Shown here: one piece after another, positions 13,601 through 24,721 of the stretch
How positions within the stretch are numbered: the stretch's first letter is position 1
Layout of the letters: every line of letters begins with the position of its first letter
DNA from: Toxoplasma gondii ME49
Lineage: Eukaryota > Apicomplexa > Conoidasida > Eucoccidiorida > Sarcocystidae
Length of the DNA stretch: 64,000 nucleotides
Reading direction: 5' to 3'
Assembly: GCF_000006565.2 (NCBI RefSeq)
Contig: NC_031469.1
Location: 2,066,583 to 2,130,582 of the forward strand
Position numbers and translations under genes: made by a program
Notes under the pieces: model-generated
Told to the model about the DNA's origin: nothing
Databases searched by the model: none
What the model saw: the letters and a program-made list of their open reading frames with translations, nothing else

Positions 13601-14062
13601 AATCCTCGACAGCAGTTCGTGTTCCACCACCTTCAGTCGTGTGGGAAAGAAATGAGTTCCTCCGCTTTCCCCGGAACCCGGGCCGTGTGGGGGTTCGACT
13701 GTGTTGCACCTCGCACACAAGGTCATGGGACGACTGTCGAATGCAAGTTCTTAAGGAACTCGAGACGCTATAAAGTTGATGCAGTCTTCAAGGGGAAAAG
13801 GTCAATGTTCCCCAGCAGCGGGCCCATGCAAGACTATGGAGTCTCTCATTTTGACAAACAAAAACGCAGGACGGCGGATTGGCTCGAAACTGAACGCCGG
13901 CGCATTGCGGCACTGCCGGAACCATTGCGGCCTCTTGAATTCGCAAGAACTTTGAATATGTACAAAGAGAAACTAATAGAATTGTATGGCGATGAGTACG
14001 TGCGTAGAGAGTGGGCGACGCTTGTCAAGCTCACACGGGCAAAACTGATGGGGACAGAATAG
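10687..14062 (+). CDS. Unrecognised protein, 3' exons (5' end not found)
   Basis: Three exons join in phase: 10687-10816, 13257-13364 (acceptor TTACAG, donor GTAAGT) and 13593-14062 (acceptor GTGCAG), ending in TAG. The first junction gives ...SSSKA/VERLLPSK and the second ...RAPCLA/ADANPRQQ. The last exon encodes a basic, Trp-containing helical tail (DWLETERRRIAALPEPLR, then LNMYKEKLIELYGDEYVRRE) that looks like a folded domain. No ATG lies in frame in the first exon, so 5' exons are missing. Alternatively, a short 136-residue protein could start at ATG 13652 (GAAATG context), reading MSSSAFPGTRAVWGF, which resembles a mitochondrial presequence. I do not recognise the family. The last exon is well supported; the 10687 exon is less certain because it is separated by a 2.4-kb intron. 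Confidence 0.55.
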
Positions 14063-16054
14063 GTCATGGGTATTTCAGGATCCGGACCCAATGTGCGGCG
14101 GTTCAAGCTTCGTTTTCTTGGTGGCTACACGGGGGAGGGTGAACTTTTTCAGATCCATTTTACACGTGTGCATGAAGACAGCTGCTGACCGCCCTCTAAA
14201 CGAATCCCCGTAGGAAGATGAAACGCAATCTTCACCGTGCTGAGAGAGGAACCAGAGAGAGTTTGGCTGGGACGCCATAGCGGCTCCTGAGCTACCCACA
14301 AACCAGCTGTAAAAGTGGATACATCATGGTGAAGCGAGGAAGCAGACCTACAATGTGCAGCGTGGATAGCGTCGGTTAAGCAATATTCCTGACCGTTTAT
14401 GCCGGTACGATGAGCTTCTGCAGTGTATTCCAGATCAGATTTTAGTGTTGCAAGTGAGGAAATTTCCACGTGGGATGGTGATGAATAACACTGCATCTAA
14501 TATCAGGGAACACGCAACTCTTGTGCAACCGAAGAAAATCGCCCTGTTGAGGACTGCGGGTACCATTCCGTACCGCCACTCCTGATGGGATAAAAAATGA
14601 GACGTCACGTCTGTAGTCTCTGTGTTTTCTTCTTTGGGACGAAACCTCAAGGGCACGAGAAGCAAAGAGCGTGCGACGCAACGAAGGGGGTTTCTTTATT
14701 CACACTGTTAGAGGCAAAAGGGTGCCCACCCGCATTCTGTGTCAGCGCGTTCGCTTGCACCATTATCATCTTCATTTATTTCTGATATGCCTCCCGCACG
14801 TTCGTCTACACCGCGATAACACCACGAAGGGAATGCAACTGTGCCGTGTCATCCTAACCACAGTCCACGGACTGCCGGAGCTGTTGCCTGTGGTTGAATC
14901 GTTCCTGGTGGGGCAGATACAGCAGTTAAGCTATTGTGCAGGTGCTACAGTATTTTGTTCCGCGTACATCTTCACCGGAGTTATACTGACCCTCCCTCAC
15001 CATGTGAATCAGCCTTGTGCGGGGATGTGTCACACACACGAATGTTTCAACAGGTACTCACCTGTGCCTCTCAACACAACTGGCTAGTGCGCGCGAAAGC
15101 ACCACAGCGCGAAAGCATCTGTTCTACAGACACAGCGAAGAAATGCGAAGTGCGTATGCTCTGAAAACGACTCATTCTGAAGGGAACAGCGAGGCACAGG
15201 TGCCGCTGGTACGCCTGTTCTAAGTCGACTGTACACACGAAAAAATCCGCCCTGCTCGACCTACCTTTTTGTGACAACCACGCCTTAGGCCCGCCCCTCA
15301 GACTGTCGCGTGCAGTGCTACGATGAGTCGTTCTCCTACTCACGGGAAACAAAGTCGTTAAGTTTAACATTTTACCCGAGAGTTCAAGAACACGTAGAAA
15401 ACACAGCTTCCCTTAAGTCTCTCACAGACGCGTGGAGTGGAACTAGCCTGACTTCAAAGCTACATCCTGTTTTCGGGGCCGCACGCGGCTGTTTGACAGC
15501 CAGCATGCGACTTACGAGGCACGGCAATTGACTGTCACCGGAAGGAGCGCGTCACACTAGTGAAGCACCGTAGAATGATTGAGGTTTCCCTCGCGTCTTC
15601 CTCTCTTTCCGCAACTTTCCCTGTGTCTCTAAGCACACATCTTTGAAGGGGCAACTTCAGGCGGACTAGGCAGCTGGGAGCATCGTACGTCACTTTGTGC
15701 TGACGAGCATCGACGACCACCGAGTCGACGGACGTTGATTGCTGCTACCAGACCGCTCTCTAGCAAGACCCGTTTTGAGAACTGTTAGGCAGCACTGAGT
15801 CTGTCCAAACCGTGGACAGCGTACTGCTTGCTTTCGTATCAGAATGCCCAGTTGACTCTGTTCTTTTTGGTGGCTTCCCATACTACGCGGACTTCCCGGT
15901 TGACGTCTGCTTGTACGCTTCTCTGTCCCCTGTGAAAAAATTCAGAAACGGGTTTTGGAGTCAGAACTGTGTCCACAGCGTGGTGAGTTTACCAGTTTTC
16001 CCGTCCTTCATTGTTTTCGTGACTAGCTTTTCGTTCCGTTCCACAGACAGCGCA
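14063..16054. other. Intergenic region before the aminotransferase gene
   Basis: No supported coding exon was seen. The frame of the next gene is open back to about 15812, but without a good ATG. This stretch should hold the 3' UTR of the gene ending at 14062 and the promoter and 5' UTR of the aminotransferase gene. Confidence 0.5.
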
Positions 16055-18580
16055 ATGCGCCTGTGGAAGAGTCATGTTTTGTGGAGGTCCGTGTCTTCTC
16101 CCGAGACAAGAAAGCTCTCGCGGTCCACGTTTCTGCTAGGAAGAGATCCGTCAGTTTTGGGGTGTCTCACTGGCTGTACGTTCTGCGCTAACATTTCTGA
16201 CCAAGACACGCGCCGAACTACAGCACGGGACTTCGTTGTGTCGTCTGGTTCGTCGTCCAGCGAGGGTTTTCACGCATACCATGAAAACAATGGAAAGACT
16301 AAATGGGCTTCACGCTGGCAATATGATGGCCACCGCCGCGCGTCTCCGTCGCCTCTTCAGGATCCACAGGTCGTGACGTGCCAAAGCTCCACTTTGAACA
16401 GCAGTCGAGGATCTGACCTCCAGAGACATAATCGGTTGCTTCACTCGTCACCGTTTTTTGGAGAGCGACGACGGTTGTTTGCATCACCAGCTTTGTCTGC
16501 AGGCGTGGCGCCAGCGCCAGCAACGCTTGCTGAACTTGATGCTAGGAAGCTGCAGATCAATAAGAAAATTGGTTTCTTGCATCCGCTACCAAGGAGAGAG
16601 AGTATTGGCTTCGGCCAGGTTTTTACAGACCACATGATCGAGGTGGACTGGGACGATCAACATGGTTGGTATTCACCGGTCCTGAAGCCTCTAGGGCCAA
16701 TTTCCCTGCACCCGGCAATCAGTTCACTTCATTATGCTATCTCGGCGTTTGAGGGCCTAAAGGCTTATAAAACAGAAGACGATCGGGTGCTTCTTTTCCG
16801 TCCTTTTGACCATGGCGAACGCTTGAATCGATCATGTGCACGGGTTGCCCTTCCTCAATTCGCTGTTGATTCTTTCGTGACCTTGTGCAAGACTCTGGCG
16901 AAAATGGATAGTCGATTCATATTCCAGGACCGAGGTCTCTCTCTCTACCTTCGACCCCTCGTCTTTTCAACATACGTAAGGGCACTTTCTTCAGCATGCC
17001 TGCTCTTTTCTAGCAGACATTGTCTTTCCACGTCCGCCACTTGCTGTCCGATAAACAGTATGCCAATTCTATGTCACACCAGAGAAGCTCGCATATTCTG
17101 CCCCGAATGTTCGGCGGCCACGTTCAACTGAAGGAATGATTTCGCAGCTAGACGTCGTAGCGCTCATCTGCACGGGTTGCGTAGAAGCTCAAGTAGTATG
17201 GTTCCCCATCGGTCAAATAGCTGTACAGACAACCGTGACGCCTATTTGCTATCCACCAGAGCTCTGACATCAGGCTGTAGCCTCCAGAGCAGCTTTGTTA
17301 TGTGTTCATTTGTGCAGCCGGCACTTGGTGTGTTCCCACCTCGCATGGCAAAGATGATCATCATGGCTTCGCCGACTGGTGGATACTTCTGTGAGTTTTC
17401 AAGGAGTGAACATCATGCCATTGTCCGAAAAACAGAGCTGTAAAGCGTGGCACTCAACAGTCTATGGATGCAGCGCTCTCCATGAAATTTAATCCTGGAG
17501 TGGGTAGTGATGTCTCGATGAACGGGAGCATGATTTTCCAGTCACACCAATTTGAGTGTTTCTTTTTTCGCATTGCATTGTAGTGAGGCATGAGCAACAA
17601 GCTATGCAGAGCTCGAACTTCAGGCAGTAGTCCTACCGCTTATGTTTAGCCATCCAGATACAGGGCATCGAGAAACACAACAAAGTTCATGTGTTGACTT
17701 GTCTGAATGTTTGCAGCAAACACAGGCGCTCTCGCCAATCTCTTCGTTGAAAAAGATTATACTCGTTCCTGGCCGGGAGGCTCTGGGAGCCACAAGGTTG
17801 CAGCGAACTACGCACCGACAATACAGCCTTGCAAAGAACGGATGCAACAAGGATTTCAGCAACTATTGTGGACCGTACCGGAGAGCGACGACTACATTTG
17901 GTGCGAGGGAGGAGCAATGAGCCTCTTCGTGTTTTGGAGGAATGAAACGGGCAACAACGAGTTAGCTACTCCTGCCTTGGAACGTGATCTCATTCTTCCA
18001 GGAATTGTCCGGGATACTGTGCTGACTCTGGCAAGGGGTTACCCGGATATCGCAGGTGAGAGGACCAACATACGACATGCTGGCACCGCCGTATGCAGTG
18101 GTTGATTGTGAAACAATCCGAAGTACATTATGCACATTAAAGGTTCGTTTGAGTTTACGGTTCAGTGGCCGCAAAGCGGATTCTCAGGTAACTAGAACTT
18201 GTTGAAACTACAGCAAAATTGCCTGGGTCTATTTTGTCATTCGCTGGGTCAGACTAACAATCAGCTATCGGGGTACGTCCGTGCTTTTGCTTAGTGATGG
18301 TCACGCTGAGTTGCTTACTGTGGCCTTGCGTTCAGTGAAGGAGCGGAAAATCTTGATGAAGGCAGATTTTGTAAAGGCGTACCGAGAAGGTCGAGTCCAC
18401 GAGGTATTCTGCACCGGGACGGGAGCCATTGTAAAGCCTGTGGGTGTGATACATTTTGAGGGGGAAGATTTCGACTGCGCTCCGAGGGATCTCGAAACTT
18501 CACTGGCGTACAAGCTCCACAGCGACATATCTGACATTCAGTATGGGGTTGTACCCCATCACTTCATGCAGGAATGTTGA
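16055..18580 (+). CDS. BCAT: Branched-chain amino acid aminotransferase
   Basis: PLP enzyme of fold type IV that exchanges amino groups between Leu/Ile/Val and 2-oxoglutarate. Exons 16055-16975, 17318-17390, 17717-18055 and 18336-18580 join in phase to give 525 residues. Landmarks: YAISAFEGLKAYKTEDDRVLLFRP (substrate loop and strand), LYLRPLVF, PALGV, then GGSGSHKVAANYAP, where the Lys aligns with the PLP-binding Lys of human BCATm (GDCKMGGNYG). They are followed by EGGAMSLFVFW, ELATPAL..LILPGI and VHEVFCTGTGAIVKPVGVI. The end, LTDIQYG-like SDISDIQYG, matches the family terminus. About 200 residues precede the conserved domain. The chosen ATG opens with MRLWKSHVLWRSVSS, basic and Ser-rich like a mitochondrial presequence; the frame stays open 243 bases upstream, but without a better ATG. 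The usual GGNYG and GTMN strings read AANYA and GAMS here. Complete and confidently identified; location is inferred. Confidence 0.95.
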
Positions 18581-19425
18581 TTGTTAAGACCTGACACTTG
18601 CTCTTCTGGCACGCGTCGCTCCCTAGAACCAGTCGAATTAGTCATGCGCCGCTCGTTGTCGCCATCACACTTCTGAACAGCAACGTTTGGAAAAGACTAT
18701 AAACTACGTAGTGTGTGATGGCAGCCGGTTGCACGCACCCCCCCCGTGGCGTCAGTAGGCCATGAGTTGTCTTCTCCCGCACAGTCAACCATTTTTAGGT
18801 TACTCAGTCTCCTTCGTACTGCTGCACCAAAAACTGGCTTTATCAACCAGTCCACAGTTACACAGCATATCACCACAGTGGTTCGCGTATCATTTGTTCA
18901 ACCGTTTCAGCTGACTAATACGCCCACTCATCACCGCTCTTCTAAAGGCCTTATCTGAAGCAAGTGTGCTGACCTAAACAGTTGCAAAGTGCCCCACGAA
19001 TACTTCGTACTTTAGTGAACACTAAAACAAAGTTGATTCAAAGATGTGGTATTAATTTTATGTAAAGCAGGCGGTACATCAGGCAGTTCCTGCTGGGGCC
19101 ACACTTAATCGACAGCCAACGATTTACATCGAAACGAAATAAATGATACTGAGCAGTCGAATACCCTACGCCCGCTGTGTCGTCCCTCGCTGGTCATCCG
19201 CACCAACGATTGTAGAAGGCTAAAAACTACATGCGTGCGGGAGTTTTGAATCTTTTGGCCCATTTCAGCCGAACTTAACATCACGAGCAGTGGCTATTGA
19301 ACCAATCCGTTGCTAGGATCGATGTGCCTCAGTTGAAGCCTGTATGCTATGTTGCTCAATCTCAGACGAAACATGATACATCTTTTCTGCGGATTGGAAA
19401 GGTGGCGCTGCTACCGAGAGTCCCG
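18581..19425. other. Short convergent intergenic region
   Basis: This separates the 3' ends of the aminotransferase gene and the minus-strand gene ending at 19426. No coding exon was seen. It should hold both 3' UTRs. Confidence 0.6.
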
Positions 19426-22400
19426 CTAGTTCCACAGAAACGCCACAGCTGTCGTCGTAGGCATTCTCTCGCAAACGCCATTTCTGGAAATACGCTGTGT
19501 GTGACGGCTTCTCAAAGTTGCTGCCCTGCCGCAGAAACGCTTCTTCCCTTGACGTGCATCCGCTACCTCGTTCTTTGAAAAACGAAAGGACCCCTGACAG
19601 GAGATCTGCCCCATAGATTTCCACGTGAGTACTCCTGCATTAAACTGCTTTTTTTAATTTGTGAAAACCCCACATTTCCTTGTGAGGAGCAAACACTTTT
19701 CCAGTTCGGCGTTCCGAGCAGGTTCACGCAACTTCCATACAATTAGCAGCGGATAGCAACTCTGTTTCTTAGCGAGTTCCTTACCGAATGTTTAGGGGCA
19801 CAACTGTTTTCTGTGAAGGATCATCACCTTTAGGCAGCTTTAAGATTTACGGCAGTTCATCATGAACCAATGTGCTTTTACAACAAGAGAGCCCTGAGTC
19901 AAGAGAAGAGTTTCAATTCTGCTTGCCGGCGGGCACTAACAGTTGTTAGCGTGGCAATCCAAAACCAGTCGCGTTGTAGTACGCGGCAAATTAACTACCA
20001 TTAGCCAACTTACAAAGAAAATCACAATTCGACTGACTCAGCTTCCTGTTTCTTTCGATTTTATCCGAAAGCCAACAAGAGCCACTGCACGGTGGGACAT
20101 ACCCCTCGACGCAGTTCAGTTGACGGAAGTAACGTCTTCTTGTGTCGTCGCCACGGAAAGAGAATCACCTGTTTTCGTGGGTGGCCCAAACTCTTCTTCG
20201 ATGACGACCAGCTGGATGTCGGAATATTCATCTCCCCAGGTGTAAGTCACGCGAACCGGTGCGGTGTCGGCAGCAAGCCTCACCAAAACTGGCTGCAGGT
20301 GCCTCGCATAGATAAGCGGTGGCGACTTTTTGCCTGTAAGGAAGAATCGATAGATGCGTTAATAATAGCAGTAAAAAAACGCGACACAGAAATCTAGCGC
20401 ACGGCTGTGTTTCAACAACTACTCGGACCAGGGGGTAAATTACAAGATAATAAGGGACACAGTTTACTGTCCTTCAGTTGTTCCTTTTCCATGAAACTCG
20501 AGGAAACACAAAACACATCTCCATCATAAGCTGACATATTGAGGCATTAGCCTTGCCAAATAACTACGCAGTATGCCATGCCTCTTACCTTGAAGCTGCA
20601 AGAGTTCCGTGGCCACCTGTTCCCGCACCGCCGCCCGATGACATGCCAGAGCCATTGCGACTCGTCTGCAAGACAAAATACATGGGTAGGAAGTACTCCG
20701 AAGTCTCTGAAATCCTGCTGACGAATGACTTTCCTGTGTCAATCCACACCTCGGTGAATGCGCCATAGCCAACTGACTGCCGTCCTAACAGCAACACATT
20801 GGACTCCTGCTATACGCCAAGACAGATAAAACAAGTGAAAATGATGCAAACTGCATTTGTGAACGGTATTCGTAAGCAGTTTTACCTGTCAACTTTCGCT
20901 TCCCATGGAATCGGTGTACCATGGAAAGTTGGCAGCAACTGAGGATCAACCATTTCAATGGCAGACAGGGCATTTTGCCCTTCCCAAACGATGTTATCAA
21001 GTGACCCTCTGAGGTAATCCAAAAGAGGCTGTTGAGCGCCGCCTTCGACGACGATAGGGTGTTTTGTCTGCGAAAGACTATCTGTCTCATCTGTCTCGTC
21101 GTCCCTCGTGGTCTCCAAGCCCGCGCGGTCCGATGGGAAACCCGAGAGGCGTGACGGTTGCAGGAAGATGGTGCAATCGTAGCCGTCGATGTTGTACTTC
21201 CTGCGCAGCCCACAGGAACAAATCATTCTTTACCATGTCTCGAGTGGCGATAATAAGCCACGACACCCACAAACAACCACGGGTGCACAAAGCGGTGCTG
21301 CACCATGGCTATTCGATGCTTGGTACAGTCGATGGTCAGTCCGTCTCTGCATGAGTAAGTGGACAAATAACTGGCAACATAGCCGTAACACTCTGAGGCC
21401 GGTAGCGTTGCGACTATGCACCTTGCCTAGTAAGTGGCTCTTTTCGGACGAATAAAACATGCATTATAGCGAAAACCAAATGTAACTGTCTTACCCTTGC
21501 GAAAGGCGTGTAATGTTTTTTTTCTGGGCGAGGAGATGACTTTGTCCGGTCAATGCGTTGGCGACTGAAATGTCGATTAGATCGTCGAACTGCCCCACGT
21601 ACACGTGTTGCCTGCGTCCCCATACATCACCACCAACACCTACACGGCCAGAGTGATAATATATCTATACGGATGAAGGTAAAGCAACGGGTGAAGCTTG
21701 ATACGCGAATACGTTGCCAGTGAACATCGGAGAGCACACAATCACACATGCTGTATCGCTACAGATGACTGACTCTAGCTAACCCAGCAACTCCAGACAC
21801 GCTTCTTCGAGACATCCATCAGAAGACAGCATGGCCAATGGATGGCGCAACCACAGCAGCCAGTGGGTTGAAGCAGTAAGAAGGGAACTCATGTCGTTCT
21901 GTTGTAACATGGCCAAGGATGCTTTCTTACTCAGGAGTGCCATTGGGTTCAGCCGGAATGGAAAGGATGCCAGTCATCACTTTTCTCAGAGAAAATTGAA
22001 GGCGAGGCTGAAAGACATTGCTTTCTGCTCCATTTATCAACCTGTTGCGGCATTGAACGCAGAAGAACAGAGAGACTCTGGAACGTTGGAACTGTGCGCT
22101 TCGTTTTCAGAAAACAGTAATCGAAACGCGGACAGACGGAACGCCCGAACGTCTACCACTGCAGCCCTCCTCGCATTACAAACCAACGCAACTCACCTAG
22201 AAAAAAGCTCATTTGTAGTCACGCCTGCGATGGGGCGATCGCCTGTCAAGCAGGTCCATGCAGGTGAGCCTGCGGGAAGGCGCACAAGACGACAGTGTGG
22301 AGCAGCACAAAGTCAGATCTTCCTTCATCGAGGGGCAAGAAGAAAAGGAACCGCAGATCCGACCACCTTCCAAACACCGTCTGCTACAATGATGGAATGA

Positions 22401-24721
22401 TGTCCATGATTCGATACACTAGACAAAAAGTGAGGTGATCCTTCACGCCACGTGTAGCGCACAAATACGTCTGAACAGGGAAAAGGAAGGGTAGCGACCG
22501 AAAAAACGAAGCATCTTTTAGCTGCGGAAATCACCCCGCACAGTCAAGATGATAACATGCGCATCTGCCATTCACCTACCTTCTCCCTTCACTTCTGAAA
22601 TCGGAATGTCGACGCGAAAATGCATGACACATGTGTCTTTTTTCCGGTCTTCATCGGTGCGACGATGCCAGTCAAGTTGTTTCAAAAGACTCAGTCGCCG
22701 GCCGTCCGTATCGGCGTCTCTTCCAAATGCATGATCATTGTCGACAGACAGAGGATCTCGAGAGTGCTGGTCGCGATCAAGCATCTGAAGAACCTTGACG
22801 TGCGAGTGACTCATCCGGACGGAAAAAGCCACCGAAATTACTTGGTTGTAAGGATCATAGAGTGGAATGCGCAAATGTAGCATGTTAAAGCCAGGACACC
22901 GAAGCCTGCGATTCATCGGAGAACACAGAAACAGGCATCCATGACGAGACTCAGAGCGAAGCTAAAATATCAAAGAAGTGCCAGCGACTGATATAGGCGG
23001 CGTGCCCGAACTTGAGGCGAACATCTGTCTTAAACGGTTGCAAATGAGGGAGGCTGACGCTAAACCCCAGGACGGAGACTTGTTGAATTACCTAGACTCA
23101 GACGGAAAGCAAACAACTTCGAAATACGAAAACTCCGTCGTGCCCCCTCCAAAGAGATTCCGTGGAACACAACTGGTTCTCAAAGTGAAGTCGCAAGCAC
23201 CACTGACTTGGCAGTACGAGGCACCAAACAAGAACCATAAAGACATACCATGATTTATCGCTTCCTTGTCATCCAAAGAAATGCACTTTTTGTGCGGCAC
23301 AAATAACAGCTGACTCCTGGTCTGACCGATGATACTCACCTTGCCTGACCGGAAACGACAGTGCTGCAGACAACCTTTCCGACGTTGTGGAGAACTTGCA
23401 GCGAAAGCTCAATGTGAGAACGTGTCACGCAGGATAACGTGCGAGAAGCTGAGGACTCGAGCCATGTTTGGGGCTTGACAGTGCCATCAGCAGGTTCCTC
23501 AAGGTTTCTTGGAGAGATGACGGGGCTTTCCGGGTTGCTGGCTGTTCTTGTGTCAGCGGTGGTGCATATAGTGTTCGACGATAGGACAGAAGAGTGTTTC
23601 CGCGCTTGAAATCCACCGTTTCCGAAGATGCCATCGGAAGCACCCATTCGTTTTGCAATCCCTGGTACGGGAAATGCCGTCTGCGAGGGAGTCTGATATG
23701 GTCTATGTGTTTTCCCAGTTCGAACTGTCATCTCGCCTCTAGATACGGACGAGAACGACTGGTTGCGTCCGGTGGAAGCTTCTAGGTTAGGATCATGAGA
23801 GTAGAAGGCATTACTGTTAGATGGTCGATGGGACATCGCGAAGCAGTCGTACGATGGAGGCTGCCCGGGAAAGCTACGTGGAGAACGGGGGTGGATATCC
23901 CCGTCGTCGCCATCAAAGAAAGAAATAAAACTCGAGAAAAGACCGTCCAGTTTGAACGACCATTCGCCACTGCCTCCGGTATCGACGCCAACGAGACTAC
24001 GGGGAGTGTCGAAGCCGCCTGGCGGAGACCGGTGTGGCGCTATATCCTTGCGGGAATTTATAAACGAAGACGATTTTACACTAGTAGATCCAAGACGAGG
24101 CACACTGGGTAGGCTGCTTTCTCCATGAAGGCGTCTTTGTTGAGAAGTACGATCCGTGTTCAGTGCCACGGCAATACACGACGAAACCCTCGTAGCGTTG
24201 TTGAATCGCATGCTGTCGCTGGCGAGGCACGACCCGCTTGCGGCAAGACGGCGAGGAGTCAGACACGCCAATTCTCCTTGAAAAACTGGCATATCCGCAG
24301 TAGAGTCGTCATATTTGACTGGAAACGAACTCCGCGAATGAGGATTCGACACGTGTTGGTGGCCAGCCACTGTTGCGGAAGCATTCCCGGTCTCAAATGG
24401 AGGAAAGAGCAAAGCGTCGAACTTCTGAACTACAGAAAAGGAGCGAACCGCGGGGACGATGGCTTCGCGCAAGTGACCTGATACCCAGGAACTCATGTCC
24501 TTGAAGACGGTTGTCGCTGTTTCTCCTATGCCCCTCAGGAGATCGTCTTCCTCACCGTCCACTCCAGGGAGTGAAATGGCCACAGACGAACCAAGCGTTA
24601 TACTTTTCGTTTCCTGAGGTGATGCTCTTGGTGAAGCAACGGTGGAAACTTTGGCTTTTGGCGAGGAGGACCCTGCCAGCGGATCCACCGGCAAGGTCTC
24701 GGACGAGAGTGCCGTTGCCAT
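19426..24721 (-). CDS. Unrecognised large protein (about nine exons)
   Basis: The start ATG at 24721 sits in AGAAAATGG, an excellent coccidian context. Exons: 24721-23340, 23202-23092, 22905-22580, 22470-22378, 21639-21495, 21200-20886, 20806-about 20606 (or 20589), 20333-20169 and 19634-19426, giving roughly 980 residues. Exon 1 (460 codons) is Ser-rich and mostly low complexity. From residue about 430 onward the sequence looks folded, with beta-rich stretches such as LHLRIPLYDPYNQVISVAF, DVFVRYTWREG, HVYVGQFDDLIDISV, YGAFTEVWIDTG and VRVTYTWGDEYSDIQLVVIE, ending in a basic Cys-containing tail. Several stretches resemble C2-like strands, but I would not assign a family. All junctions keep phase except exon 6 to 7, which needs a weak donor (AAA/GTTGAC) instead of the stronger GTAAAA site. 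The exon 4 donor is also weak. There is no clear signal peptide or membrane segment at the chosen start. Function unknown. Confidence 0.7.

Noticed and set aside
15812..16054. N-terminal extension of the aminotransferase frame
   Set aside because: The upstream start is not an ATG in good context, and the ATG at 16055 gives a presequence-like start. The extension is probably 5' UTR.
20092..20397. Plus-strand 101-codon frame
   Set aside because: It is antisense to exon 8 of the minus-strand nine-exon gene, which has splice sites and a downstream exon in phase.
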